Source: Acidovorax kalamii | GTDB taxonomy: Bacteria > Pseudomonadota > Gammaproteobacteria > Burkholderiales > Burkholderiaceae_C | Length of the DNA stretch: 64,000 nt | NCBI RefSeq assembly: GCF_002245625.1 | Contig: NZ_NOIG01000008.1 | Coordinates: 62,001 to 126,000, forward strand | Direction: 5' to 3' | Shown here: positions 50,341-59,284 of the stretch, piece after piece | How the letters are laid out: every line of letters starts with the position of its first letter | Position numbering within the stretch: position 1 is the first letter of the stretch | Made by a program: the position numbers and the translations under genes | The notes under the pieces: model-generated | Database searches by the model: none | Seen by the model: only the letters and a program-made list of their open reading frames with translations | What the model was told of the DNA's origin: nothing

Positions 50341-52779
50341 TTAGTCGTAGTTGCTGAAACGGCTGGGCGTGGAGACCTGCTCGCGCAGGTTCTGGTAGCG
50401 CGGCACGTTGTTCTTGAAGGTTTCCAGCGGGCTGGAGCCCAGGCTGAGGCGGGAGAATCCCACAAATTCGATCTGGAACAGCAGGCGGGTGTTGGACGTG
50501 GTCACGCTGCTTTGCAGGCGCTCCAGCACCACGCGGCCGATCCAGCAGCAGCTGTCGTACTCGAAGCCCACCACGGTGTCCACGAGCTTGCGGTCCTTGA
50601 TGCTGTAGTTCAGGCGGCCCACGCTGTACCAGCGCCCGCCGCCCTGGCCCCGGCCTGCGCCCAGGTCCTGGCCCTTGTCGCCCCACAGGTCGTTCAGGGG
50701 CCATTGCCAGCCCACATCGACCTGCTCGCTGGTGCCACGCTGCAGGCGGTAGGCCGCGCTCACGGTGCGGTAGTTGCCGGGGCTGTAGCGCGCGCCGATG
50801 GTCGAGCGGATGGAGCGGCCTGTCTTGGGGTTGTACTGCACGGTGGAGTCAAAGCCCCACTGCGGTGTCCAGGTGATGCCCGCGCCCAGCAGCAGGTCGG
50901 ACAGACGCTCGCTCACGGGCGCCACGCCCGGCAGGGTGACCTTCTGGTCCGAAAAGCGCAGGCGCTGGGCCACGCCGAAGCGCACCGCCTCGGCGCCCGA
51001 GTTCGGGTCGAGCAGCCGCGTGGTCAGCCCCAGGGTGAGCAGGTTGTTGTCGGCCAGGCGGTCGTTGCCGCCAAAGGCGTTCTCCGTGAAGATGGTGGCG
51101 AAGTTGAAGTCATTGGCTGCCGTGTCGTACACCGGCAGGCGGCTCTGGTCGCGGTAGGGCGTGTAGGTGTAGAACGCCCGGGGCTCCAGCGTCTGCAAAA
51201 AGGCACGGCCAAAGTAGGCCGCGTCGCGCTCGAACACCAGGCCGCTGTCCAGGCTGAACGTGGGCAGCGTGCGGCTGGCCGAGCGGTCGCCGTTGGACAG
51301 GGGGGTGTCGAACTGGTACGTGGTGGCGTGCAGCTGCAGGCGCGGCGTGATGAAACCGCCGGGTGCAAGAAACGGTCGGCTGATCTGCGCCATTGCATAG
51401 CTGCGGTCGGCATTGGGCTGACCCGTGAGAGCGCGAGCGGCCTGGAAGCGCGTGGTGTCCAACTCCACGGTCGCGTCGAAACCGCCATCCAGCTGGGTCG
51501 GGACGTAGCGCCACTGCAGCTGGGGCATGCGGTCGTAAGGCGGCACGATGGGCGCGTTCACGTCCTGCAGCGTCTGCCATTTCAGGGTGCGGACACTGGC
51601 GCTCATGTCGTTGCGGGCCCAGGACAGCGTGGCGTCGCCGGGCAGCAGGCGCTGGCGCAACGGCTCGGAGGCGCGGCCAAAGTCGCGCCAGTAGTTGTCG
51701 TCGCTCACGCGGTTGATGTTCAGGTTCAGGCCCAGGCCACCGATGGCGGTGTCAAACGCGCCCTGGTGCTGGCCCGAGAAGCTCCAGCGCAGGCGGTCCC
51801 GCAGCCGGTCGGCCGGCATCACGTCCGCGCTGATCTGACCCGAGTACGTGGGCTCCAGGTAACGGAACTCGCCGCCCAGGTTGGCGCCGCGTTTGGTCAT
51901 GAGCGCGGCGCGCAGCGTGGCATCGCGGTTGGGGGCGATGTTCCAGTAGTAGGGCTGGATGTAGGCCACGCCGTCCCGGCTGTCGAGGCCGATGGTGGGC
52001 GGCAGCAGGCCCGACTTGCGCTTGTCCGACAGCGGGAAGGTGATGTAGGGGATGGGCAGCACCGAGATGCCCTTGAACTCCAGCACGGCGTTCTCGGCCG
52101 TGCCCACTTCTTCTTCGTTGTCCAGGCGCAGCGTGCCTGCGCGCAGCACCCAGTCGGGCTCCCAGCTGGCTTCGTTGCCGCGCTCGCAGGTGGTGTAGGT
52201 GGCGTTGTGCACCACGGCCCGGTAGCGGTCGATGAAGTCCACGCGCGTGGCGTCGCCATGCGCCTGTGTGGCCAGGAACTGGTAACGCGCGTCGCTGAAG
52301 AAGCCCTCGAACGCATCCACGCGCAGCTCCAGCGCCGTGCCCTCGTAGACATTGCCCGCGCGGTTGATGCGCACCTTGCCGTTGGCCTTGGCCAGGTCTT
52401 CGGGCACGTTGTAGTCCAGCCGGTCGGCGTGGATCACGGTGTCGCCCCGCCGCAGCTCGGCATTGCCCTCAATGAGCGCGTTCAGGTCGGTCTGGCCGCT
52501 GATGTGGTCGCCCTTCACAAACACGGGCAGCTGGGGGCGCACGGCGTCCGGGATCTTCTCCTGCAGCAGGGGCGAGGTGCGCAGCGCAGGCGGGGCATCC
52601 CAGGCGCTGTGGGCCGGGCCCTGGGCCAGGGCCGTCAGCGGCCAGCTGCAACAGGCCAGTGCGACACCATAGGCCAGGGCACGCGGCACCGGGGCGCGCA
52701 GGCGCGCCGCCTGTGCCGTGGCAGGCCGGGGCCGGAGGGAAGGGGGGGTCTGCACGGTGGGGGGCTGGCAGCGTGGCAC
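50341..52779 (-). CDS. lptD: LPS-assembly outer-membrane protein LptD
   Basis: 812 residues. A signal peptide with a long N-terminal region ends around LTALAQG. The LptA-like jelly roll (~90-210: GNAELRRGDTVIHADRLDYN) is followed by the 26-strand barrel. The conserved disulfide cysteines are present (TTCERGNEASWEPDW and the EYDSCCWIGRV pair). With LptE it inserts LPS in the outer leaflet. It is cotranscribed with surA and rsmA, and divergent from amgK with ~95 bp between starts. Confidence 0.96.
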   Translation of the reverse strand: MPRCQPPTVQTPPSLRPRPATAQAARLRAPVPRALAYGVALACCSWPLTALAQGPAHSAWDAPPALRTSPLLQEKIPDAVRPQLPVFVKGDHISGQTDLNALIEGNAELRRGDTVIHADRLDYNVPEDLAKANGKVRINRAGNVYEGTALELRVDAFEGFFSDARYQFLATQAHGDATRVDFIDRYRAVVHNATYTTCERGNEASWEPDWVLRAGTLRLDNEEEVGTAENAVLEFKGISVLPIPYITFPLSDKRKSGLLPPTIGLDSRDGVAYIQPYYWNIAPNRDATLRAALMTKRGANLGGEFRYLEPTYSGQISADVMPADRLRDRLRWSFSGQHQGAFDTAIGGLGLNLNINRVSDDNYWRDFGRASEPLRQRLLPGDATLSWARNDMSASVRTLKWQTLQDVNAPIVPPYDRMPQLQWRYVPTQLDGGFDATVELDTTRFQAARALTGQPNADRSYAMAQISRPFLAPGGFITPRLQLHATTYQFDTPLSNGDRSASRTLPTFSLDSGLVFERDAAYFGRAFLQTLEPRAFYTYTPYRDQSRLPVYDTAANDFNFATIFTENAFGGNDRLADNNLLTLGLTTRLLDPNSGAEAVRFGVAQRLRFSDQKVTLPGVAPVSERLSDLLLGAGITWTPQWGFDSTVQYNPKTGRSIRSTIGARYSPGNYRTVSAAYRLQRGTSEQVDVGWQWPLNDLWGDKGQDLGAGRGQGGGRWYSVGRLNYSIKDRKLVDTVVGFEYDSCCWIGRVVLERLQSSVTTSNTRLLFQIEFVGFSRLSLGSSPLETFKNNVPRYQNLREQVSTPSRFSNYD

Positions 52780-52874
52780 GTGGGGTGGTGGTTCGGGCGG
52801 TGGCAGAGGAAGAAGGCCCGCCCCAGGCTCTGCGGGGATGCGTGCCCAAAGCGGGTTTTAAAATCGGATTATCC

Positions 52875-54017
52875 ATGAGCCACCCCTTCCCCCCATCACC
52901 CGCCGGTGCGCCCCTGGGCGCGGCCGCTGCCGCCGCCACATTGCCCCCCGTGACCTGGCCCGACGCCGCCCGCAAAGCGGCCTTCGACGCCTGGCTGGCG
53001 CCCCTGGCCGGCCCCCAGCAATTGCTGCCCGCCACGCTGCGCCTCGCCTCGGCCGATGCGAGCTTTCGTCGCTACCTGCGCATCGACACGGCCACGGGCG
53101 CCAGCCGCATCGTGATGGATGCCCCGCCCGAAAAGGAAAACTGCAAGCCTTTCGTGCAGGTGCAGGGCCTGATGGCCGCTGCCGGGCTGAACGTGCCGCA
53201 GATCCTGGCGTTTGACGAGCCCACCGGCTTCATGTTGCTGTCCGACCTGGGCCACCAGACCGTGATCGAGCGGCTGAACCCCGAAAAACCCCAGGACGCC
53301 TACACCTGGTACCAGCAGGCCACCGATGTACTGCTGCAGTGGCAAAAAGCCTCCACCCCCGGCGTGCTGCCCGTGTACGACGACGCGCTGCTGCGCCGCG
53401 AACTGGCGCTGTTCCCCGACTGGTACCTCGCCAAGCACCGCGCCATCGCCCTGGACGACAAGCAGCAGGCCACCTTGAGCAGCGCCTTTGACACCATCGT
53501 GGCGCACAACCTGGCCGCACCCCAGGTCTATGTGCACCGCGACTTCATGACCCGCAACCTGATGGCGCCTGTGGAAGCTGGTGCACCGCTGGGCGTGCTC
53601 GACTTCCAGGACGCGGTCTACGGCCCCATCACCTACGACATCGCCAGCCTGCTGCGCGACGCGTTCATCAGCTGGGAAGAGGAATTCGTCATCGACATCA
53701 CCGTGCGCTACTGGGAGAAGGCGCGCAAGGCCGGGCTGCTGGGCGCCAACAGCGCCAGCGGCTGGGGCGATGACTTTGGCGAGTTCTACCGTGCGGTGGA
53801 ATGGATGGGCCTGCAGCGCCACCTCAAGGTCGCGGGCATCTTTGCGCGTCTGACGCTGCGCGACGGCAAGCCCAAGTACCTGGCCGACGCGCCCCGGTTC
53901 ATGGCCTACATCCGCGCCACCGCCAACCGCTACCGCCAGCTGGGCCCGCTGCTGCAGATGCTCGACCAGATCGAGGGCACCGAACCCGTGGTGGGCTTTG
54001 CCTACGGCCGCATGTAG
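52875..54017 (+). CDS. amgK: N-acetylmuramate/N-acetylglucosamine kinase AmgK
   Basis: 380 residues from MSHPFPPSP. Aminoglycoside-phosphotransferase fold: FRRYLRI, VMDAPPEKENCKPFVQV, YVHRDFMTRNLM (catalytic loop) and GVLDFQDAVYGP (metal Asp). AmgK phosphorylates anomeric MurNAc/GlcNAc in the peptidoglycan-recycling bypass that confers fosfomycin tolerance. Its usual partner murU (a nucleotidyltransferase) would be expected next, but the following gene is rsmE, so murU is either elsewhere or missing. Confidence 0.9.
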   Translation: MSHPFPPSPAGAPLGAAAAAATLPPVTWPDAARKAAFDAWLAPLAGPQQLLPATLRLASADASFRRYLRIDTATGASRIVMDAPPEKENCKPFVQVQGLMAAAGLNVPQILAFDEPTGFMLLSDLGHQTVIERLNPEKPQDAYTWYQQATDVLLQWQKASTPGVLPVYDDALLRRELALFPDWYLAKHRAIALDDKQQATLSSAFDTIVAHNLAAPQVYVHRDFMTRNLMAPVEAGAPLGVLDFQDAVYGPITYDIASLLRDAFISWEEEFVIDITVRYWEKARKAGLLGANSASGWGDDFGEFYRAVEWMGLQRHLKVAGIFARLTLRDGKPKYLADAPRFMAYIRATANRYRQLGPLLQMLDQIEGTEPVVGFAYGRM

Positions 54018-54050
54018 GCAGGCACCGCCGCCCAGACGCCAAAATATTCA

Positions 54051-54110
54051 AGCAAAAACAGCCCTCTGCGCGCGATCACATTGCCCAGATAGCTATTAAA
54101 AACATAGCAA
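54051..54110 (+). repeat. dispersed ~50-bp repeat abutting the rsmE start
   Basis: AAAAACAGCCCTCTGCGCGCG ... ATAGCTATTAAAAACATAGCAA ends exactly at the rsmE ATG; no Shine-Dalgarno sequence is visible between them. Confidence 0.75.
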
Positions 54111-54848
54111 ATGCCCCGTTTCCACTGCCCCGCTCCGCTGGCCACGGGCGCCGAGATTGCATTGCCCCCCGGCGCCGCGCGCCATGTGCAGGTGCTGCGC
54201 CAGCAGCCCGGCGATGCGCTGACGCTCTTCAACGGCGAAGGCGGCGAGTTCGAGGCCACGGTGCTGAAGATGGGCCGCAGCGATGTGCTGGTGCAGGTGG
54301 GCGCCCACCACGCCACCGAGCGCGAGGCGCCGCGCGCCGTGCACCTGCTGGCGGGCATCACCGCCAATGAGCGCATGGACTGGCTCGTGGAAAAAGCCAC
54401 CGAACTCGGCGTGGCCAGCATCACCCCGCTGGTGGCCGAGCGCAGCGTGCTCAAGCTCAAGGGCGAGCGCGCCGACAAGAAAATCGCCCACTGGCAGGCC
54501 GTGGCCGTGGCCGCCTGCGAACAATGTGGCCGCAACCGCGTGCCCGTGGTGCACGATGCCATCGACCTCGCGGGCTGGGCGCGTGCGCAGGCAGGGGCCG
54601 CAGCGTCCGACGGGGCCGTGGCAGCGCAGCGCCTGCTGCTGTCGCTGCGCGCAGGCACCTTGCCGCTGCAGCAGGCGGCGGCCCCGGCCGGGCCGGTGCT
54701 GTTCCTCTCCGGCCCAGAAGGCGGGCTCAGCGGCGCCGAGGAAGACCTGGCCCTGTTGCATGGCTTTGCCCCCGTCACGCTCGGCCCCCGCGTACTGCGC
54801 GCCGAAACCGCGCCGCTGGCGGCCCTGGCGGCGCTGACGCTGCTGTAG
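54111..54848 (+). CDS. rsmE: 16S rRNA m3U1498 methyltransferase RsmE
   Basis: 245 residues. The PUA-like N-terminus (RFHCPAPLATGAEIALPPGA, HVQVLRQQPGDALTLFNG) and the SPOUT domain with EKATELGVASITPLVAERS, ACEQCGRNRVPVV and the knot FLSGPEGGLSGAEEDLA, TLGPRVLRAETAPLAAL are intact. Its ATG has no visible ribosome binding site because a dispersed repeat lies directly upstream, and its stop codon shares a base with the 271-bp element that follows. Confidence 0.95.
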   Translation: MPRFHCPAPLATGAEIALPPGAARHVQVLRQQPGDALTLFNGEGGEFEATVLKMGRSDVLVQVGAHHATEREAPRAVHLLAGITANERMDWLVEKATELGVASITPLVAERSVLKLKGERADKKIAHWQAVAVAACEQCGRNRVPVVHDAIDLAGWARAQAGAAASDGAVAAQRLLLSLRAGTLPLQQAAAPAGPVLFLSGPEGGLSGAEEDLALLHGFAPVTLGPRVLRAETAPLAALAALTLL

Positions 54849-55118
54849 GAGCCTGCTCAAAGTCTTTTTGGAGCCGCACAAGTCCCTTGCCGGGATGGGA
54901 TGCTAGGCGCGGTGCGCAGCCGATAGCCCGTGCTATCGGCAAGCGCCGCAACGCCGCAGACCGCCCGGCAAGGCACTTGCCCGAAGGGTTGGAGTGAAAT
55001 CGGGCGATTGGACGCCCCGGCTGCTTGCATGGGCACGAGCCCATGCGGCGCATCCGAAGCATCCACTCCTCCCGATTGCACTCCAATGCGATCTCCAAAA
55101 AGGCTTTGAACAGGCTCC
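54848..55118. repeat. ~271-bp structured terminal-inverted-repeat element, copy 2
   Basis: Starts GGAGCCTGCTCAAAG and ends CTTTGAACAGGCTCC. Relative to copy 1 (39821-40094) many changes are paired: AACC/GGTT in the terminal stem becomes AGCC/GGCT, and the inner hairpin GTGGATAGC/GCTATCCAC becomes GCCGATAGC/GCTATCGGC (54919-54940), so pairing is kept. The GCATGGGCACGAGCCCATGC hairpin is identical in both. It occupies most of the 357-bp spacer between rsmE and the diguanylate cyclase gene. Confidence 0.9.
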
Positions 55119-55205
55119 AAGGATGTACGCGCGGCCCCCTGCGGCCTAAAATGCCCGATCGGCCGCGCCCAGCGCGTGGCCCCACCTCTGGCAGGAGCCC
55201 CCACC

Positions 55206-56381
55206 TTGCGCCCACCTTCCCGCTGGCAGCGCCTCAGGGACGTGATCCTTTCCACTGATCCCCGGCGGCGCACGCTGGTGGGGATGGCGCTGCTGGCCCT
55301 GCTGCTGATGGCCGCCAGCGCGGGCGTGATGCTGCTGGTGGCGCATGCCAGTGCTGCGCTGAACGCCACCGCCGTGCACTGGTGGGCCGCCCTCTCGGTG
55401 GGCGGGCTGGCCGTGATGACGGCCTTCATCCGGTCCGGCGCCACGCTGGCGCTGCGCGACCCCTCGCTCACCCTGCCCCAGATGGCCTGGACCATCACCA
55501 GCGGCGCCGTGGCCTATGTGCTGGCGGGCGAGGCGCGCGGGCTGGTGCCCAGCGTGCTGGCCATGATCCTGTTCTTCGGCACCTTCGGCCTCACGGTGGC
55601 CGAGGTGATCGGCATCGGCATCTATGCGCTGGTGGCCTTTGGGTGCGCGATCGGCGTGAGTTCGCGCCTCAGTGCCAACGCCTCGGGCTATCTCGACACG
55701 GCCTATGCCCTCATGGTGGTGATCGTGCTCGGCGGCTGTGTGGCGCTGAACCTGCGCATCCACCGCATCCGCGCCCGGCTGCAGCAGCAGCGTGAGGCGC
55801 TGGCGCAGGCACTGGACATCAACCGCGAGCTGGCCACACGCGACGAGCTGACCGGGCTCATCAACCGCCGCGCCATGCTCGACCTGATGGAGCTGGAACA
55901 CCGCCGCAGCCTGCGCAGCGGCCGCCCGCTGCTGCTGGCACAGCTCGACATCGACCACTTCAAGCCCATCAACGACCAGCACGGCCACGCCACCGGCGAC
56001 CGCGCGCTGCAAGCCTTTGCAGGCACCGTGCGCGCCCATGTGCGCGACACTGACGTGCTGGCCCGCTGGGGCGGCGAGGAGTTTGTGCTGATGCTCTGCG
56101 AGACCCAGCTGGACGACGCCCGCGAGCTGCTGGAACGCGTGCGGCTGGCGGTGGAGGCGCTCGAAATCCCCCACGCCACGGGCACGCTGCGCATGTCGGT
56201 ATCGGCAGGCCTGGCCCTGCATCTGCCGGGCGACACCGTGGTGCACACGCTGGAGCGCGCCGACCAGGCGCTCTACACCGCCAAGGCCCTGGGGCGCAAC
56301 CGCTGGGTGGTGGCGCCCAGCGGCCCGCAGCACCCGCCGCGCCCCGCTGCGGGCCCGTCCCCCTTCAACGCACGGGTTTGA
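55206..56381 (+). CDS. membrane diguanylate cyclase (GGDEF)
   Basis: 391 residues from a TTG with AGGAG 8 nt upstream; a GTG at 55176 is the longer alternative. Six membrane segments (~25-185) precede a short coiled coil and a GGDEF domain with an intact active site GGEEF (~289-293) and an inhibitory I-site RDTD five residues before it. It should make c-di-GMP with product inhibition. Its 3' end overlaps the convergent DUF3617 gene by 17 bp. Confidence 0.92.
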   Translation: MRPPSRWQRLRDVILSTDPRRRTLVGMALLALLLMAASAGVMLLVAHASAALNATAVHWWAALSVGGLAVMTAFIRSGATLALRDPSLTLPQMAWTITSGAVAYVLAGEARGLVPSVLAMILFFGTFGLTVAEVIGIGIYALVAFGCAIGVSSRLSANASGYLDTAYALMVVIVLGGCVALNLRIHRIRARLQQQREALAQALDINRELATRDELTGLINRRAMLDLMELEHRRSLRSGRPLLLAQLDIDHFKPINDQHGHATGDRALQAFAGTVRAHVRDTDVLARWGGEEFVLMLCETQLDDARELLERVRLAVEALEIPHATGTLRMSVSAGLALHLPGDTVVHTLERADQALYTAKALGRNRWVVAPSGPQHPPRPAAGPSPFNARV

Positions 56382-56925
56382 GCGCGCCGCAGTCGGTGGC
56401 CAGCCACTTGCCGGTCTGCGCCATGTCGAGCTGGTCGGGCTTGCCGTTGCTGGTGGTCTTGACCTTGAACTGGCCCGTGTAGGCCGTGGGGCCGTTGAAG
56501 GTCATGGTGCCCTCGCCCGTGGTGGGCGGCTGACCCTGCGCGCCCTTGCAGCTGAAGCGCATGGCCACGGTGTTCGGCCCGGTGCGGGTCACGGTCTGCG
56601 TGCAACCTTCCTGCGGCGGGATGCGGTCCAGGTCGGCCTGCTCGGGGCTGATGCACACCTTCACGGTGGTGGTGCTGCCCCCCGGCCCCATGGCCACGCC
56701 CTGCTGCGCCAGCATCTGCTCCATCTGCTTGCGCTGCGCGGGCGTCATGCTGGCCATGGACTTCTGCATCTGCGCCATGGCCGCTTCCATCTCGCCGCTC
56801 TGGCTTTTCATGGCCACGCTGTGTTCCCAAAGGCCGGGGCGCATCTTCTGCACCTGGGCCTGGGCGGGCGCCAGCACACCGGTCAACAACAGGGCCGTGG
56901 TCAGGGCGATGGCGGGGTGGTGCAT
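56365..56925 (-). CDS. DUF3617 secreted protein
   Basis: 186 residues with a signal peptide ending VLAPAQAQ. MRPGLWEHSVAMKSQSG and the later VCISPEQADLD, EGCTQTVTRTGPNTVAMRF and GEGTMTFNGPTAYTG are the pattern of the DUF3617 family, periplasmic proteins of unknown role. A Met/Gln-rich helix (~45-75) is notable. It is monocistronic; the SRAP gene upstream is divergent. Confidence 0.85.
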   Translation of the reverse strand: MHHPAIALTTALLLTGVLAPAQAQVQKMRPGLWEHSVAMKSQSGEMEAAMAQMQKSMASMTPAQRKQMEQMLAQQGVAMGPGGSTTTVKVCISPEQADLDRIPPQEGCTQTVTRTGPNTVAMRFSCKGAQGQPPTTGEGTMTFNGPTAYTGQFKVKTTSNGKPDQLDMAQTGKWLATDCGALKPVR

Positions 56926-57024
56926 GGTGTGGCTTCTCCAGAGTGGGACATGCGGGAATCCGGCAATGGGCCAGTATCTCCAAGCCGGGCAGCACTGCCA
57001 AGTGGCGCCGCCCCATCAGTCAAC

Positions 57025-57083
57025 TACATTTTTCATAGCTAAAAACCTTTACTGGATGCGCGGAAAGGCCGATTTTTATTCAT
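57025..57083 (-). repeat. dispersed ~50-bp repeat upstream of the SRAP gene
   Basis: Minus-strand reading AAAATCGGCCTTTCCGCGCATCC ... TTTTTAGCTATGAAAAATG fits the family pattern. It occupies the spacer between the DUF3617 start and the SRAP start. Confidence 0.65.
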
Positions 57084-57114
57084 AAACCCAGCCACCACCC
57101 GCTACCATCGCCCC

Positions 57115-57849
57115 ATGGCCACCCACTACGAAACCCTGCACCCCGCCGACAGCTACCGCGAGGCCTTTGCCGTGGCGCCGCCCGACACGCCGCTGGACCG
57201 CCACCTGCGCCCGCGCAAACCCGGGGCCTGCATCGTGCCCGCCGCCAGCGCCACCGCCCTGGGTGCGGCCCCGCCGACACCAGCGGGCGAGGAGGCCAGC
57301 AGCAACAGCGCGGAGCGCGTGCTGGTGCCCGCACAATGGGGCCTGGTGCCCCACTGGGTCAAGTCGGCGTCCGACGCCAGGCTGCGCGCACCCAAGTTGG
57401 CCCACGCCAAGTCCGACCTCGCCTCCACCGGCACCGCGTTCCGCGACGCATGGCTGAACGGCCAGCGCTGCATCGTGCCGGTGCAGGCGTTTTTTGAAGA
57501 CGACTGGCGCACCGGCAAGGCCGTGCCCACCCGCATCGCCCGCGTGGACGGCAAGCCCATGGGCGTGGCGGGCCTGTGGGCGCGCTGGCAAGGGGCGGAC
57601 GGCGAGGTGATCGTGAGCTACTGCCTGCTCACCGTGAACGCCAACAACCACGCGCTGCTGCAGCGCTACGGCCCGCCGGGCAGCGAGAAGAACATGCCCG
57701 CCATCCTGAACGAAGGCGCCTACGACGCCTGGCTGTCGGCCCGACCCGACAAGGCCAAGGAGTTCATGCGGCAGTACGCACCCCAGTGGCTCACGGCCAA
57801 CCCGGTGGAAAAGAAGGCCGACAAGGTGCCGAAGGGGTGGCTGGATTGA
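57115..57849 (+). CDS. SRAP/YedK-family protein lacking key catalytic residues
   Basis: 244 residues. The SRAP fold is recognisable from PAQWGLVPHWVKSAS, AFRDAWLNGQRCIVPVQAFFE and the GPPGSEKNMPAIL region. The family cross-links abasic DNA through Cys2 of MCxxY, with a conserved Asn, a Glu in FFE/FYE and a His before the RMPVIL-like strand. Here the start is MATHYE (Cys2 is Ala), the Asn position reads His (AHAKSD), and the late His is Gly (RYGPPGS); only the Glu remains. No upstream in-frame start restores the Cys. It may be a non-catalytic DNA-binding relative. Confidence 0.85.
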   Translation: MATHYETLHPADSYREAFAVAPPDTPLDRHLRPRKPGACIVPAASATALGAAPPTPAGEEASSNSAERVLVPAQWGLVPHWVKSASDARLRAPKLAHAKSDLASTGTAFRDAWLNGQRCIVPVQAFFEDDWRTGKAVPTRIARVDGKPMGVAGLWARWQGADGEVIVSYCLLTVNANNHALLQRYGPPGSEKNMPAILNEGAYDAWLSARPDKAKEFMRQYAPQWLTANPVEKKADKVPKGWLD

Positions 57850-57989
57850 GGGAGCGCTGCGCCCCTCCACACCGTTCACACAGCGCTTTTCGCAGCGCTG
57901 CGCCGGGCCTCGACACACTCAGCCCAACCGGGCAGGGAACTGGCCGGTGGGTGCGGGGCCCTTCGCTGGGCTGTTTTCCGGTTCTCTTG

Positions 57990-58607
57990 TCAGGCCGCTG
58001 ATGCGGCCTGCTGCTGCGGCTCCCCCAGCGATAGCATCAGCCGATTCGCCCAGTTGAAGAAGGCCGCGCCGTGCAGCGCGTCGGAGATCGCGAAGTCGTC
58101 GAACCCCTCGGCGCGCAGGCGCTCGACGTGCGTTCCATCCAGCGCCGTGGGGGTGGCCGTGAGGGCCACGGAGGTTTCCACAATGGCGTTCCAGCGCGGG
58201 CCCAGGTCGGCCCGCACGCCTTCGTCCAGCAGGCGCTGCACATCGGCCTCGCGGTGCGAGAAGTGCGAGGCAAACCGCGCATGCACCGATGCGCAGTAAA
58301 TGCAGCCGTTGGAGCGCGACGTGGCCGTGGCCGAGAGCTCGCGCTCTGCGCGGGGCAGGCCGGCGTCGGGGTTGTAGAAGATGTCCTTGTCGGTGCGGGT
58401 GCGCGCCCCCAGCGTGTCCGGGTCGCGCGCCAGCAGACGGAAGTAGGGCGACTTGGCGCGTGCGGCATCCACCAGGCCCGCGTAGTGGCGCTCGGTCAGT
58501 TCGTCCTCGGGCAGCGGCGGCAGCCAGGGCAGCCATTCCAGCTGCGCTTGCGTGAAGGCCGTGGGTTCGTGGTTGCCGGGGTGGGTGATGACAGCGGTAT
58601 TGCTCAT
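57990..58607 (-). CDS. alkylhydroperoxidase-domain (AhpD-like) protein
   Basis: 205 residues from MSNTAVITHPGN. The CMD/AhpD core contains NGCIYCASVHARFASHF, the CxxC redox pair and following His of AhpD-type proteins. It corresponds to the alkylhydroperoxidase protein of the Avi_7169 type that accompanies a CMD protein and a luciferase-like enzyme. The start overlaps the upstream CMD gene by 4 nt, so the oxidative genes are translationally coupled. Confidence 0.88.
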   Translation of the reverse strand: MSNTAVITHPGNHEPTAFTQAQLEWLPWLPPLPEDELTERHYAGLVDAARAKSPYFRLLARDPDTLGARTRTDKDIFYNPDAGLPRAERELSATATSRSNGCIYCASVHARFASHFSHREADVQRLLDEGVRADLGPRWNAIVETSVALTATPTALDGTHVERLRAEGFDDFAISDALHGAAFFNWANRLMLSLGEPQQQAASAA

Positions 58608-59284
58608 GGCTGGGCCTCTGCGGTGCGGGGGGACAACGGTGTGTGGGGCGCCGGGTGGGCGGCCAACGTGCGCAGGCCCACCACCACGCGGATCTGGAAC
58701 GACAGAAACGCCACCAGCTGCGACAGGATCACGATGTCGGTGGCCGACCAGCCCGCGCTGAGCAGCGCCTGCAAGGCCTCGGGGCTCGCATCGCGCGGGC
58801 GAAAGGTGAGCAGGTGCGCATGCGCCAGGCCCGCCGACAGCCGCGCGCCCAGCACCGCGCGCTGCGCCTCGCCCACGGCGTAGGCCAGGCCGTCGGTGTT
58901 CTCGCGGCTCAAGGGACCGGCGGGATAGTGACCATAGGGTCCCTGCGCCGCACCCCGGCTCACCTCGGCCGCAATCGCCTGCGCCAGCCCCGCGCCCGCA
59001 TCTTGCGCCACCAGCGCGGCGGCATAGAACGCAGCAGCATCGGGCTGCTGGTGCAGGCCAGCGACGAACGCGGCGACCGCCAGGCGCTCGGCCAGCGTCA
59101 CCGCACCGGGCGCGGGGGCCGTGGGCGCAAACAGCGCGCGGTAGCTTTCCTGCGCGTGGGTGCGCGCCTGCAGGCGATGGCGGCGGATGGTGTCGAGGCG
59201 GTCGCCGGGCTCGATGCCCACGAGCAGGTCGATCACATCGGGCAGTGTCTGGCCCGGCAAAGAGGAGGGGTTGGCTTGGCTCAT
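58604..59284 (-). CDS. CMD-domain protein (Avi_7170 type)
   Basis: 226 residues. A helical carboxymuconolactone-decarboxylase-like fold (LAERLAVAAFVAGLH, LTFRPRDASPEALQALLSAGW) lacks the CxxC pair found in its downstream neighbour. DVIDLLVGIEPGDRLDTIRR is the typical N-terminus of this subfamily. It overlaps both neighbours by 4 nt in a monooxygenase-CMD-AhpD run. Function is presumed to be handling of a peroxide or peroxy product of the monooxygenase. Confidence 0.85.
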   Translation of the reverse strand: MSQANPSSLPGQTLPDVIDLLVGIEPGDRLDTIRRHRLQARTHAQESYRALFAPTAPAPGAVTLAERLAVAAFVAGLHQQPDAAAFYAAALVAQDAGAGLAQAIAAEVSRGAAQGPYGHYPAGPLSRENTDGLAYAVGEAQRAVLGARLSAGLAHAHLLTFRPRDASPEALQALLSAGWSATDIVILSQLVAFLSFQIRVVVGLRTLAAHPAPHTPLSPRTAEAQP

